A DNA stretch of 64,000 bases from Halomonas salinarum (GCF_012062845.1 NZ_WWNB01000005.1:119736-183735), one strand, 5' to 3'. Positions 8,229 through 17,457 are shown, counted from the stretch's first letter. The notes: a model not told the origin generated them from the sequence alone. Numbers and translations: made by a program.

Positions 8229-10190
8229 TCAGACTGACAAGCCACTTTCAATTATCTGGTTGCGCCCCTGCCGCTTGGCCTGATAGCTGGCATCGTCGGC
8301 GCGGGCCAGAATCTCGTCGATGGTCGTGTCAGACGAGAGGAAGCAGGCAGATCCCAAGCTCAAGGTCACGCTATAGTCCTTGTTCTCAGCTGACACGCGC
8401 AGATCCGACACCGTTTCCAGCAACCGCCTCGATACGGTTCGCGCCTGCTCAAGCGTACAGCTTGGCATAAGCACCGCGAACTCATCACCCCCTTGGCGCG
8501 CCACATAGTCACTCTTGCGTACCAGCGGCGTCATGGCCTCGGCAATGGCCCGCAGCATCTCATCACCCAGAGCGTGCCCCCCTTCGTCATTGATGGGTTT
8601 GAAGTGATCGAGATCAAACATCATCAATACCGATTGTTGATGTTGCTGCTGCCACTCGAGAAAGGCCTCTTCAAGGCGACGCTCGAAACCGCGACGATTG
8701 AGCAGGCCAGTCAGCGGGTCGTGCTCGGCCTCCCAGCGCTGCAGGGCCTCTTGTTCACGGCGCCGCGTAATATCTTTGACGGTACCCACGTGACCCAGCA
8801 CCGCTGTTCCCTTGCGCACCTGGCCGGCATGCACCTCTAGCCAAAGCACCTCCCCACTCGTTAGCACGTACCGGAACTGCCTTATAAAGTCACGTTCTCT
8901 GTACACGGCGTCGCGCCACAGATCGACAAAATCATCATGATCATCGGGGTGAATATACAACATCCAATTCACGTTCTGCTGATCGTCAATCTGATGTCCC
9001 GTGAGCTCAGCAAGCGCCGGGTTGACGTATTCCACCTGCCCCTTTGGTGATGCCACAAACATGCCTACCGGAGAAGAAGCCAACACCGCATCGAGAAAGG
9101 CCTGGCGCTCATTGAGGCTTGCGGTGGCCTCTTCGCGCTGGCGCTGAAGACGATTGAAGGTGGTAGCCAACTGGCTCAGCTCCCGCAAATTGCTGCGTAT
9201 GTCGACGCGCTGGCGCTCACCGGCGGTCACCTGGCCTATCTGATATTCAAGACGATGCAGCGATGCCAACGCCAACTTCAACAGCCACCAGATGAGCGGC
9301 ATCAACAACACGATGGTTGCCAGGCCCGCCCACCAGAGATTGTTCACCAGAAGCGCTATCGGCGCCTGCACTTGGTTCATGGGCTGAGTCACCTTGACGA
9401 CCCAGCCTGGAGTCCAGGCTTGAGCATAGGCATGCAAGGCCCTATCACCACTCGCCAGCACGCCTTCTCCGGCGCCATGCCAGCCAAGCAGCGCGAGATT
9501 CAGCAGATTGTCGTCACTGCTGTCGCGAAGTGTCTTCATCACCAGGTCATCGTCAGGGTGGGAAATCACGATGCCAGAGGAGCTGATCAGAGAAGCAAAG
9601 CCATCATTGCCGATACGAACACGGTTCAAACTATCGAAGAAATTGCTGGAATCGACACTGACAGCACCGAGCAATTGGCCGGCAAAATCCCCCTCGTTAT
9701 CCGCCAGGGGCACAGCAATGGAGATAATCGGCTCTCCCGACCCTCGGCTGATAAGAGGTTCGCTGATGTGAGGTCTGCCCACTGCCCGGCCAAAACGAAA
9801 ATAGTCACGATCGCTGACGTCAACGCCTTGCAGGCTTTCCAGTTGAGGGTAACTGTCGACCATGCGGCCTTCGGATGAGACCACGGCCAGACGGTCAAAT
9901 TTTACCAACAATGACGGGATGTCGATCAGTGACTCGCCAGGGGCTAGCGGCATCTTTGGAGCCACTTGCTCGGCAAGATACTCGAGCATGGAAATACGCT
10001 GATCGATGGATCGATCCACCTGACGAGCGATCAGGCTGGCTTCATAATTCAAGTGACTGATATTGGCCTGGCGGATTAGCTCACTACCCGTCAAGTAAGT
10101 AAAAGCCAAGGTCGAAACGACCAGCACGCTCCAGCCGATGCCAATCCACAACATGAGACGGGAATGAAGCGTACCGAAGATTCGCAGCAT
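8229..10190 (-). CDS. dCache-PAS-GGDEF membrane diguanylate cyclase
   Basis: 653 residues from ATG 10190; an in-frame TTG at 10205 adds five. It makes c-di-GMP from two GTP. Order: a transmembrane helix near residues 10-32; a periplasmic double-Cache domain to about 285, with DRDYFRFGR and ISEPLISRGSG typical of dCache ligand pockets; a second transmembrane helix; a HAMP-like linker; a PAS domain at about 360-480; and a GGDEF domain with intact GGDEF near residue 570 and an RxxD inhibitory site (RKSD) five residues before it. No EAL domain is present, so it is a dedicated cyclase responding to an external small molecule. It faces the LOV-GGDEF-EAL gene across tRNA-Arg. Confidence 0.93.
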   Translation of the reverse strand: MLRIFGTLHSRLMLWIGIGWSVLVVSTLAFTYLTGSELIRQANISHLNYEASLIARQVDRSIDQRISMLEYLAEQVAPKMPLAPGESLIDIPSLLVKFDRLAVVSSEGRMVDSYPQLESLQGVDVSDRDYFRFGRAVGRPHISEPLISRGSGEPIISIAVPLADNEGDFAGQLLGAVSVDSSNFFDSLNRVRIGNDGFASLISSSGIVISHPDDDLVMKTLRDSSDDNLLNLALLGWHGAGEGVLASGDRALHAYAQAWTPGWVVKVTQPMNQVQAPIALLVNNLWWAGLATIVLLMPLIWWLLKLALASLHRLEYQIGQVTAGERQRVDIRSNLRELSQLATTFNRLQRQREEATASLNERQAFLDAVLASSPVGMFVASPKGQVEYVNPALAELTGHQIDDQQNVNWMLYIHPDDHDDFVDLWRDAVYRERDFIRQFRYVLTSGEVLWLEVHAGQVRKGTAVLGHVGTVKDITRRREQEALQRWEAEHDPLTGLLNRRGFERRLEEAFLEWQQQHQQSVLMMFDLDHFKPINDEGGHALGDEMLRAIAEAMTPLVRKSDYVARQGGDEFAVLMPSCTLEQARTVSRRLLETVSDLRVSAENKDYSVTLSLGSACFLSSDTTIDEILARADDASYQAKRQGRNQIIESGLSV

Positions 10191-10575
10191 ACTCTTGGCA
10201 ACCAATCACTCGTGAATATGGCCGCCACTTTATCATGAAAGAAGTCGGTTAATACTACTCCTGGCACCGCCCCTTTTTCTGATTCTACTACTAGCTGCGT
10301 GCGACTTAGCTACGGGTATCGCCAGATAGCCAGTGTCAAAGTAGCGCCAAGCTCGACGTGTTGTTCTCACCTAATCAGGCTTCGACAAGCAAGGCAGGTT
10401 CGGCAGAGCTTTCCACACGATGCCTGTAAGGTATTCATCATTGCCGCCACCAAGACTCAAGGCCCACGACAGGGCCTTGAAGATGAAGCCTTGTGATATC
10501 AACACTACGAGGCTCGATTACTACTAGGCCCCATCCAGCGGTTGAAACGGCAGGGGCAATAAAGCGAGGTACAAC
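10191..10575. other. Intergenic region between the cyclase gene and a small secreted-protein gene
   Basis: About 385 bases separating divergent genes, so it must hold both promoters. I see no clear -35/-10 pair, no c-di-GMP riboswitch core and no coding ORF. A partial inverted pair around 10456-10490 (AAGGCCC and GGGCCTT) is the only notable structure. Confidence 0.5.
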
Positions 10576-10803
10576 ATGAAGACGCTCATTTACGTTAAGG
10601 CCATGACCGCAGGCGTGCTGGCTTCTCTCTTGATGGCCGGTACTGCACTGGCGATGGATTCAGTTGTCGTGGAAGAACGCATGGAGGAAATAAGCGAGCA
10701 GACGTCCACATCGGATAAACCCCGAGTCGAGGCCCTGGAAGCCCAGGTAGAGGAGCTGGAAGCCTTGATCCGCATGATGCTGGAAGAACGTCACGACAGT
10801 TGA
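10576..10803 (+). CDS. Small secreted coiled-coil protein
   Basis: 75 residues. A textbook signal peptide comes first (MKTLIYVKAM, a hydrophobic core, then AGTALA-MD, cleaved after about residue 26). The mature part is about 49 residues, very acidic and helical, with a heptad pattern in RVEALEAQVEELEALIRMM. The ribosome site GAGG is seven bases before the ATG. Downstream is a hairpin terminator. It may be a small periplasmic or envelope oligomer; I do not recognise a family. Its start context, signal peptide and terminator make it a real gene. Confidence 0.75.
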   Translation: MKTLIYVKAMTAGVLASLLMAGTALAMDSVVVEERMEEISEQTSTSDKPRVEALEAQVEELEALIRMMLEERHDS

Positions 10804-10827
10804 GGCTATCAGGCACCGCTCATAAAG

Positions 10828-10855
10828 AAGGGTCTGCCAAGACGGCCAGACCCTT
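10828..10855 (+). terminator. Hairpin downstream of the small secreted gene
   Basis: AAGGGTCTG pairs with CAGACCCTT around a ten-base centre. It is followed by ACTCT rather than a long T run, so termination may be partial. Confidence 0.5.
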
Positions 10856-10936
10856 ACTCTACCGCTTACCTATCACCCCCTGATTCAGTGCCGCAAGCGC
10901 GCATACTCACAAGGCGCCAGGCAGTCACAGTGGTCG

Positions 10937-11965
10937 TTAGTCGAGCTGGCGAATACGTAGCTCATAGTTATTGACGCCGCTCATCGCCGAGCCAAATTTC
11001 TGACCGTTGACCCAGACACGATACTGACCCGGCTCCAGGCGCGCCTCGAGATCCACATCGCCATCGAAACCTTCACCGGCATCGCGAGCCACGACTCGAC
11101 CGGCGTCATCCCGCACTTCAAGTTCGATCCGGTAGGTATCTTCATAGCCGCTTGGGTAGGTCGAGGTCGTGATGGCGACGGTGCCGGCCTCTTGCACCGC
11201 AAAGGAAAGCACCGCCTTCCGTGCGCGAATCTTCACATCGGTCACGATTTCCTGGAACGCCTGATCCTGACTCGGCTGCGCGGCATTTGAGGGCTCTGCC
11301 GGCTCGGCGGCGGGCTCGGGCGCTGAGGGGTCTGCCGCATTCTCGCTGGCCGTTGCTGGCTCTGGTGCATTGGGTGTTACTGCCCCTGACGGCGCCGACA
11401 AGGCAGCCACGGTATCGCCGTTGCGGATAAAGGCACTGCGCTCGCCCTCCGCACTTTCTCGGACAAAGAGACCCTCGCCATCGCTCACGGCATCGGTGCG
11501 ATTACCCTGGGTATCGATGCCCGCGACGGTGATAAAGTAGCTGTTGCCCTGCTTGCCCTTCGAGCCATATTTCTGGCCCTCGACCCGCAACACATAGTCA
11601 CCGGGCTCAAGGCGCTGACGCATGGCAAGGCCACCACTCTGTCCAAGGCCCTGGCCGCGGGCGATCACGGCACCCTCGTCATCGAGTAGCGTCGCCTCGA
11701 CGCGATAATCGTCGGACTGACCTCCAGGCACTCTGCTTTCAAGCAGGTACTCGCCGGCTGAGTCGACGCTGAAGGCATGCTCGTATTGACCGTCGTAGTT
11801 GAAGTTCTGGCTGCGGGCATCGTTTTCCGACTTGAAGAAGCCGGTCAGATCCATGCCGCGTCCTTCCTCGCGAAAACGTTCTTCGGCGGTACTGGCCAAG
11901 GCCGTGGCGCTGGCAATGGATAGGCCTAGGGCAATGAGTACCCCGGTGACAATAGGCTGTTTCAT
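10937..11965 (-). CDS. Periplasmic protein with two copies of a beta domain
   Basis: 342 residues from ATG 11965 (MKQPIVTG...), which puts a normal signal peptide first (cleavage after ATALA). An in-frame TTG/ATG pair upstream would add five residues and spoil the signal. Two related domains follow: residues about 65-150 with DYRVEATLLDDEGAVIARGQG, LEPGDYVLRVEGQKYGS; and about 240-342 with TYRIELEVRDDAGRVVARDAG, LEPGQYRVWVNGQKFGS. Each resembles the beta-sandwich pre-peptidase C-terminal type often used to bind or stabilise exported proteins. They are joined by a low-complexity Ala-Pro-Glu linker (about 195-235). No enzyme motif is seen. It lies downstream of the porin, behind that gene's terminator. 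Function unknown. Confidence 0.7.
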   Translation of the reverse strand: MKQPIVTGVLIALGLSIASATALASTAEERFREEGRGMDLTGFFKSENDARSQNFNYDGQYEHAFSVDSAGEYLLESRVPGGQSDDYRVEATLLDDEGAVIARGQGLGQSGGLAMRQRLEPGDYVLRVEGQKYGSKGKQGNSYFITVAGIDTQGNRTDAVSDGEGLFVRESAEGERSAFIRNGDTVAALSAPSGAVTPNAPEPATASENAADPSAPEPAAEPAEPSNAAQPSQDQAFQEIVTDVKIRARKAVLSFAVQEAGTVAITTSTYPSGYEDTYRIELEVRDDAGRVVARDAGEGFDGDVDLEARLEPGQYRVWVNGQKFGSAMSGVNNYELRIRQLD

Positions 11966-11984
11966 GGAACCTCGCATCAAGACG

Positions 11985-12008
11985 AAAAAAGCCGGCCCAA
12001 GGGCCGGC
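11985..12008 (-). terminator. Rho-independent terminator of the porin gene
   Basis: On the minus strand the perfect 8-bp stem GCCGGCCC/GGGCCGGC with a two-base loop is followed by six T residues. It sits 52 bases past the porin stop codon and separates the porin transcript from the next minus-strand gene. Confidence 0.88.
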
Positions 12009-12059
12009 TTTCGTTATATAAGCCTGAGGCTGCGGGGTCAAACCCCGCATGCGGCAGTC

Positions 12060-13181
12060 TTAGAAGAGATAGGTGATACCGGTAGCGAAACCGTCGTCTT
12101 CGTCGTTGGCCTTGTCGTAGGTCGCGACTTCGGCCCAGGTGTACATGGCGCTGGAGATATTGTAGGTAGCGCCAAGAATAACTTCGTTACGAGTATCGTT
12201 ACGATCCTGCTCGTCCTGAACAGTCTGGTCCAGTTCGCTCAGGAAGGTTCCTGCACCCACGTCGACGTACTGATAGGCACCGTAGATATCGCCCATGCCA
12301 TAGCCGTAACGTGCGCCAATACCATAGTAGTTGACGTCACTGACGTCATCTTCTTCAGCCTGGAAACGCTCAAGCTTCAAGGCAACGCGCAGAGCGTTCA
12401 TGGTGTACTGAGCGGTGATACCGTACTGGTCGCCAGCATCGTACTCCTGACCAGCGGTGTAATCAGCGCTAGTGCCGGCAGATTCGATAGTAGCGTCGTA
12501 GTTATCGAGGTTGTCGTAAGCTGCGGCGATGGAGAAAGCGCCCGCAGTGTACTTGGCACCACCGAAGAAGGAAGCGTTAGAATCAGCTTTAACTGTGTAC
12601 TCTTCGTTGTCAGCAGCGCTGCCAAATTCGTTTTCTTCGTTATCGCCCTTGAACTGGGTACCCAGGGCGAACTGCAGACCACCGAAGGACGGTGAAGTGT
12701 AGGTCACTTTGTCGCCTTCGCGATCATTAGTGCCGACAGCGGCGATCTGGCTGTTAGAGTCAGAAGCATCGAAGTATTCGTTGTTGGTAACCGGATCCTG
12801 AATCCAGTCGTCGATCAGCGGGTCATAGGAGCCGAGACGCACGTCACCAAAGTAGCCCTTGGCACCAACGTAGGCTTGGTCACCAGAGTCACGGCCGGCA
12901 ATTTTCTGCTCGTCAGCCTGGAAGTCGTCAAACTCGAGCTTCAGGTAGCCGGTCACATCGCTGCTGACCGCGTGCTCTGCAGCGAAGCCGAAGGTGGAAC
13001 CGTTATCGGCGATTTCGTCGGTGGATTCACCGTCGGAACCGTTGGTGTTGGCATAGGCAATCTGGATGTTGCCGTAGATGTCGAGCTTGGTGCCGTCCTG
13101 GTTATAGACGGTAGCAGCGGAAGCGGAGGCGGAAACTACCATGGCACCGGCGATAGCAGTCGCTAGGAGTGTCTTTTTCAT
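12060..13181 (-). CDS. Gram-negative general porin
   Basis: 373 residues. The signal peptide is MKKTLLATAIAGAMVVSASASA-A. The mature chain is a trimeric-porin-type 16-strand beta barrel, with N-terminal VYNQDGTKLDIYGNIQIAY, repeated alternating strands, a PSFGGLQFALGTQF strand, and the obligatory C-terminal phenylalanine (GITYLF). It belongs to the Gram-negative porin_4 type and gives passive entry for small hydrophilic solutes. Its loops are extremely rich in Asp and Glu, as expected for an outer-membrane protein bathed in salt. The ribosome site AAAGGAC lies eight bases ahead of the ATG. Codon use is biased, suggesting high expression. Confidence 0.92.
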   Translation of the reverse strand: MKKTLLATAIAGAMVVSASASAATVYNQDGTKLDIYGNIQIAYANTNGSDGESTDEIADNGSTFGFAAEHAVSSDVTGYLKLEFDDFQADEQKIAGRDSGDQAYVGAKGYFGDVRLGSYDPLIDDWIQDPVTNNEYFDASDSNSQIAAVGTNDREGDKVTYTSPSFGGLQFALGTQFKGDNEENEFGSAADNEEYTVKADSNASFFGGAKYTAGAFSIAAAYDNLDNYDATIESAGTSADYTAGQEYDAGDQYGITAQYTMNALRVALKLERFQAEEDDVSDVNYYGIGARYGYGMGDIYGAYQYVDVGAGTFLSELDQTVQDEQDRNDTRNEVILGATYNISSAMYTWAEVATYDKANDEDDGFATGITYLF

Positions 13182-13569
13182 CGCGATAAGTCCTTTATGT
13201 GACTAATTATGTAACTAGCTTAAGGTTTCGATCGTACTTGCTGCTTGAAGCAGCCGGCCTTTCGGCTTTTCCCGCCAGGGCAATTTGCTTAGAGCCCAAA
13301 CGTCTATCCGATTGTGGCCTTGTTATAATCCAATGCTCGCAGGCAAACCATATACCGGGATTTTGCGGAGTGCAACAAGAAAAAACACTGTTTTTAATCT
13401 CGATGCACTGCGCATATGGAACCCTTACCCCGCGAGTCTGTCCGCTGGCGGATCATTCAGCATCCAGAGCCTGGCACGCACGAATGACACCGCTATGACG
13501 GCCAGCGGCATCACATCATCCATAGGGGAAGCGTCGACACCAAGCCTTTGGTATCAACGCTTTCTGGTG
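13182..13569. other. Intergenic region upstream of the porin gene
   Basis: The porin leader and promoter must lie here, on the minus strand. A TATAAC box near 13325-13330 is the best -10 candidate but has a poor -35, and would give a leader of about 140 bases. A GAAGCAGCCGGC/GCCGAAAG stem-like segment near 13248-13275 lies in that leader. A 7-bp pair, GACACCA and TGGTGTC, near 13536-13572 flanks the end of the FinO-type gene without a T run. No gene is supported. Confidence 0.5.
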
Positions 13570-14712
13570 TCAGCGCGGGGAGTGCTTGGCGAGCAGCGCC
13601 CCGAGCTTGCGCTCCAGGCGATCAGCGGGGGCATCCGAGGCTGAAACCTCTGAGGGTTCAGTCACAGGCACCGTCGGCCGGGTATCATGGGCGCCATCAT
13701 GCTTGGCATCTTGGGCAGGCGCTCTACCCCGCTCAGCGCCCTTTGGCCGGCCGGCCTTCGTCGACGGCTTGCCAGCCGCTTGACTGTTCTGGCCATGGCG
13801 TTGCCTGGGCTCTCGCTTATCTTCTTTCGCCTTGTCAGCCGTCTTTTCAGCACTGCGCTTCGCACCCGAGCGCTCGTTCTGCTGCTGGGCACGCAGCTCA
13901 TCGAGCTTCTTGCGTGCATAGCGCGCCTCGCCTTCGGTAACCGGTCCAGCGGCTTCGCCATCAAGCCCGACCCGCTCGGCGTTCTCGCGTACCGCCTTCA
14001 AGTAACGCGGCAGGTGGACATAACAGGCAAGCGCGCGGCGGACAAGCTTCTCGGGCCAGGGCTCACGGCTTAGCAGGTCCTCATGAATCCCGACCCGCAG
14101 AGGGCGAGTATGCCCCTTGAAGAAGGCATCGGGATAACGGCGATACCATTGGTTCAGGAGCGCCTGGGGGGATGGTAGCTCACCTTCCGGCAGCGAAGCC
14201 TGCGGTGCTGTTTCATTGGCATGTGGCTCAGGAAGCGACGCCCCCGATGGCTCGCCACCTGGCGTGCTTGTCGACGCCGCATGGCGGCTTTCAGGCAATG
14301 AACCATCAACCGGCGTCTCATCCAGGCTTACCGCTGGCGCCTCTTGATTCCCTGGCCGAGCCCGGTGCGACAGCAAGGCTTTAAGTCCCTGACTGCGCGG
14401 ATGGGCATGGCCATCCGCGGTATGCGGTGCGCGCGCAAACTTTTCTTCAAGCTCACGGCACTTCTCTTCAAGCGCCTGGTGCTTGAGGGCAAGTTCATGA
14501 TGTTGCTGCTTAAGCTCATGGCTACGTCGCTCAAGCTCAAGACTATGCTGTTCGAGCTCGCGATTGCGGACTTCCAGCTGACGCTTCTGCTCTTGCAGTG
14601 CCACGACCTGATTCCGCGCCCTGACTAACGCATCAAGATGCTCGTTGGCGCAGACTTCAAGCGTCGCCAGCAAGGTCGCGGTACGTTCATTATTCAAGGC
14701 ATGCCCCTCCAT
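13570..14712 (-). CDS. FinO/ProQ-domain RNA-binding protein with N-terminal coiled coil
   Basis: 380 residues. Residues 37-93 form a long coiled coil containing successive seven-residue units of the form LExxxxE. A proline- and acid-rich linker follows (95-180). Residues 182-275 form a FinO/ProQ domain: LLNQWYRRYPDAFF, RPLRVGIHEDLL, RRALACYVHLPRYLKA, and PVTEGEARYARKKL. This fold binds structured RNAs such as sRNA and mRNA 3' ends. The tail (276-380) is rich in Lys, Arg and Gln and probably adds RNA affinity. The annotated ATG is at 14712, but a TTG at 14697 has GGAGGGG at good spacing and may be the true start. It is larger than E. coli ProQ (232 residues) and has the domain in the middle. 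Confidence 0.85.
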   Translation of the reverse strand: MEGHALNNERTATLLATLEVCANEHLDALVRARNQVVALQEQKRQLEVRNRELEQHSLELERRSHELKQQHHELALKHQALEEKCRELEEKFARAPHTADGHAHPRSQGLKALLSHRARPGNQEAPAVSLDETPVDGSLPESRHAASTSTPGGEPSGASLPEPHANETAPQASLPEGELPSPQALLNQWYRRYPDAFFKGHTRPLRVGIHEDLLSREPWPEKLVRRALACYVHLPRYLKAVRENAERVGLDGEAAGPVTEGEARYARKKLDELRAQQQNERSGAKRSAEKTADKAKEDKREPRQRHGQNSQAAGKPSTKAGRPKGAERGRAPAQDAKHDGAHDTRPTVPVTEPSEVSASDAPADRLERKLGALLAKHSPR

Positions 14713-15047
14713 GCGCGTCTCACAATAATCGGCTATTCCAGATCAACTGGACCAAGCCAACCACCACGAGTCTCTCAGGCCGAGTCACTCAGGCCGGGTC
14801 ACTAGGCCAAGCCGCTCGGACTGATTCGTTTAGCCTGGGTCATCCAGGCCGGTTCGACCAAAGATTGACCGCTCGAATGCCTTTCAGACGAGGCCCGTCG
14901 ATTTGAACGGTTCCAGGCAAGTGTGTGCCAACCCGGCATTCCTGACAAACCCTGGCCGGGCGAAATCACCACTGGCAAACAACGCCCGCCAGGTTTCCTC
15001 GACAACCACTAGCGCTAATCGACAACCGCCAGCGCTGATCAACGCCA
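14713..15047. other. Intergenic region rich in short repeats
   Basis: The 335 bases between folA and the FinO-type gene carry several degenerate direct repeats. CTCAGGCCGAGTCA recurs as CTCAGGCCGGGTCA and CTAGGCCAAG near 14776-14810. A 20-bp tandem pair lies at 15000-15019 and 15020-15039 (CGACAACC..AGCGCT.AT). No gene or strong terminator is seen. Confidence 0.6.
15000..15039. repeat. 20-bp tandem duplication downstream of folA
   Basis: Two adjacent 20-base copies beginning CGACAACC and ending AGCGCTaAT or AGCGCTgAT differ at only a few positions. They lie directly after the folA stop codon. Confidence 0.7.
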
Positions 15048-15596
15048 CTAGATGCGTTGATACACGCAGAAGGCATAGGCCGGCTGCCCCTCTGCAGGCT
15101 CACCGTCAACGGCCTGCTGCTGGTGCCAGGATGCATGCTCGAACTCGGGGAAGAAGGCATCACCCTCAAGGGTGATATCGACTTCGGTGAGGTAGAGTCT
15201 GCTGGCATATGACAAGGCCTGAGCATAGATCTGAGCACCACCCATCACCATGATTTCCTCGACGCCATCGATGATCGCCTGCTGGTCAGCAAGATCAAGC
15301 GCACTGACCAGATCATGACAGACACTCACCCCCGGATGCTCGAAGTCGGGATCGCGGGTGATGACGATATTGCGTCGTCCCGGCAACGGACGGCCGATCG
15401 ATTCGAAGGTCTTGCGACCCATGACAAGGGGTTTGCCCTGGGTCATGACCTTGAAGAACTTGAGATCCTCGGGAAGATACCAGGGCAGCTGATTATCTAC
15501 CCCGATCACCCGGTTACGGGACATGGCAGCAATCATCGCCACCGGCACGACGGTCTCGAAAGTTTCCAGGGCGTCATTCATAGGGGTCTCGCTCAT
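15048..15596 (-). CDS. folA: Dihydrofolate reductase
   Basis: 182 residues. It reduces dihydrofolate to tetrahydrofolate with NADPH, restoring the cofactor consumed by ThyA. Motifs: [27 protein letters not shown], in which Asp44 is the catalytic acid, then [23 protein letters not shown] (NADPH site) and [16 protein letters not shown]. The N-terminus is about 18 residues longer than in E. coli. Its ATG overlaps the thyA stop (ATGA, 15593-15596), so the two enzymes of the thymidylate cycle are translationally coupled. Confidence 0.97.
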   Translation of the reverse strand: MSETPMNDALETFETVVPVAMIAAMSRNRVIGVDNQLPWYLPEDLKFFKVMTQGKPLVMGRKTFESIGRPLPGRRNIVITRDPDFEHPGVSVCHDLVSALDLADQQAIIDGVEEIMVMGGAQIYAQALSYASRLYLTEVDITLEGDAFFPEFEHASWHQQQAVDGEPAEGQPAYAFCVYQRI

Positions 15597-16435
15597 ACCG
15601 CCACCTTGGCCTTGATAGGGGGATGTGCCTCGTAGCCATCAATACGAATGTCATCGAAACGGAAAGCGAACAGGTCGTTGATTTCCGGATTGAGCCACAG
15701 CGAAGGAGCGGCCAGCGGCGTGCGGGAGAGCTGCAACTCTGCCTGTTCCAGATGGTTCGTGTAGAGGTGGGCATCCCCCAGGGTATGAATGAACTCCCCC
15801 GGGGCGAGACCGCAGACCTGCGCGATCATCTGGGTCAGCAGTGCGTAGCTTGCTATGTTGAAGGGCACGCCCAGGAAAATATCGGCGCTGCGCTGATAGA
15901 GCTGGCAGGACAAACGACCGTCGTTGACATAAAACTGGAAGAGCGCATGACACGGTGGCAGCGCCATCTCGTCGACCAGTGCCGGGTTCCAGGCAGAAAC
16001 GATCAGACGGCGCGAATCTGGGTTGTGCTTGATCTGTTCGATCAACTTGGCGATCTGGTCGACATGCCCACCGCTGGGATGCGGCCAGCTACGCCATTGA
16101 TACCCGTATACCGGCCCCAGATCGCCGTTTTCATCGGCCCATTCGTCCCATATCCGCACACCATGCTCTTTCAGGTAAGCGATATTGGTATCGCCGGCCA
16201 GAAACCACAGCAACTCATGAATGATCGAGCGCAGGTGCAACTTCTTGGTGGTCAGCAACGGAAAGCCACGGGCAAGATCGAAGCGCATCTGGTGGCCGAA
16301 CACACTCTGGGTGCCGACACCTGTGCGGTCATGTTTTAACGCGCCATGCTCAAGCACATGGCGCATCAGATCCAGATAGGGTTGCTCGAGCGCCAAAGCG
16401 GCACCCGAGGCTGTCTTATGCGGGTCGTCGGACAT
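15593..16435 (-). CDS. thyA: Thymidylate synthase
   Basis: 280 residues. It converts dUMP and methylene-tetrahydrofolate to dTMP and dihydrofolate. The catalytic Cys162 lies in [12 protein letters not shown]. Other conserved blocks are [49 protein letters not shown] and [12 protein letters not shown]. The C-terminus PIKAKVAV is the closing tail needed for catalysis. About 16 residues longer at the N-terminus than E. coli ThyA. It overlaps folA by four bases and follows lgt on the same strand after about 110 bases. Confidence 0.97.
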   Translation of the reverse strand: MSDDPHKTASGAALALEQPYLDLMRHVLEHGALKHDRTGVGTQSVFGHQMRFDLARGFPLLTTKKLHLRSIIHELLWFLAGDTNIAYLKEHGVRIWDEWADENGDLGPVYGYQWRSWPHPSGGHVDQIAKLIEQIKHNPDSRRLIVSAWNPALVDEMALPPCHALFQFYVNDGRLSCQLYQRSADIFLGVPFNIASYALLTQMIAQVCGLAPGEFIHTLGDAHLYTNHLEQAELQLSRTPLAAPSLWLNPEINDLFAFRFDDIRIDGYEAHPPIKAKVAV

Positions 16436-16546
16436 CAGGGGATCGCCGAAGGTTGTGGCAAAAAGGCCTAGTGTACTGAGTCAGCGAATCGGCGGCCAAT
16501 GCTTCAGGAAAACCTCTTGATGCTGAAAGTGCCACCCTATTAAGGC

Positions 16547-17356
16547 TCAGGCACTCGCCGGACCGGAGCTGCGCATATCGTCTACCCCGCGATGGCGAGA
16601 CCAGAGCATCAGCAGTAAGCCACCAAGGATCATCGGCAGTGATAGCAGCATGCCCATGGTCAGCCAGTTCCAGGCGATAAAGCCAAGCTGCGGGTCCGGC
16701 AACCGCACGAACTCGACCAGAAAGCGGAAACTGCCGTAACCCGTGAGAAAAAGCCCTGATACCAGGCCACGGCGTCGCGGCGTCGCGGAAACCCACCACA
16801 GAATCACGAAGAGCACCACGCCTTCGAGCAAGGCCTCGTAAAGCGAAGAGGGATGACGGGGGGCAGGCCCCATGCCCGGAAACGGCATGCCCCAGGGCAG
16901 GTCGGTCACCCGCCCGGGAAGCTCGGCATTGATAAAATTCCCCATGCGCCCTGCCCCCAGGCCGATAGGAACCAGCGGTGCCACGAAATCCGTCAGCTGC
17001 AAGAAGGCCAGGCGATGCTTGCGTGCAAACAACAGGGCAGCCACCAGCACGCCAATCAAGCCACCGTGAAAGCTCATACCGCCATCCCAGACCTGAAACA
17101 GCCATAGCGGGTCCGCAAGCAAACGATCAAGCCCATAAAAAAAGGCATACCCCAGCCGGCCGCCAACAATGACACCGACAGCGGAATAGAAAATCAGATC
17201 CCCCACATCATCGCCGGTTAGCCCAACCCGGCTGGCACGACGCCGACCCAGCCACCAGGCAGCGATGAAACCAATCACGTACATCAGGCCATACCAATGC
17301 ACCTTGAAGGGGCCTAGGGCAATGGCCACCGGGTCGATCGTGGGGTAATTCAGCAT
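16547..17356 (-). CDS. lgt: Prolipoprotein diacylglyceryl transferase
   Basis: 269 residues from ATG 17356 ([16 protein letters not shown]). The open frame runs 73 codons further upstream, but that extension is hydrophilic, unlike Lgt, and overlaps the next gene. Lgt attaches diacylglycerol from phosphatidylglycerol to the lipobox cysteine in the inner membrane. About seven transmembrane helices are visible. Signatures: [12 protein letters not shown], the Lgt motif [30 protein letters not shown], and [16 protein letters not shown]. The lgt-thyA-folA order matches that known from pseudomonads. Confidence 0.95.
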   Translation of the reverse strand: MLNYPTIDPVAIALGPFKVHWYGLMYVIGFIAAWWLGRRRASRVGLTGDDVGDLIFYSAVGVIVGGRLGYAFFYGLDRLLADPLWLFQVWDGGMSFHGGLIGVLVAALLFARKHRLAFLQLTDFVAPLVPIGLGAGRMGNFINAELPGRVTDLPWGMPFPGMGPAPRHPSSLYEALLEGVVLFVILWWVSATPRRRGLVSGLFLTGYGSFRFLVEFVRLPDPQLGFIAWNWLTMGMLLSLPMILGGLLLMLWSRHRGVDDMRSSGPASA

Positions 17357-17434
17357 CTTGCATCCAAGCGTAGTGAAGAAAGAGTAAAGAAAAGAGTGAC
17401 GACAAGAGAAACCGGAAAAGCCTTGATTGCAGGC

Positions 17435-17457
17435 GCTGCCCTCAATCTGAGGGCAGC
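17435..17457 (-). terminator. Hairpin straddling the stop codon of the receiver gene
   Basis: GCTGCCCTCA pairs perfectly with TGAGGGCAGC around ATC, and the stop codon lies inside the loop-side half. There is no T tract directly after it, so it may stabilise the 3' end or attenuate rather than terminate. Confidence 0.45.

Noticed and set aside
10191..10575. c-di-GMP riboswitch near the cyclase gene
   Set aside because: No GEMM-type core could be found on either strand.
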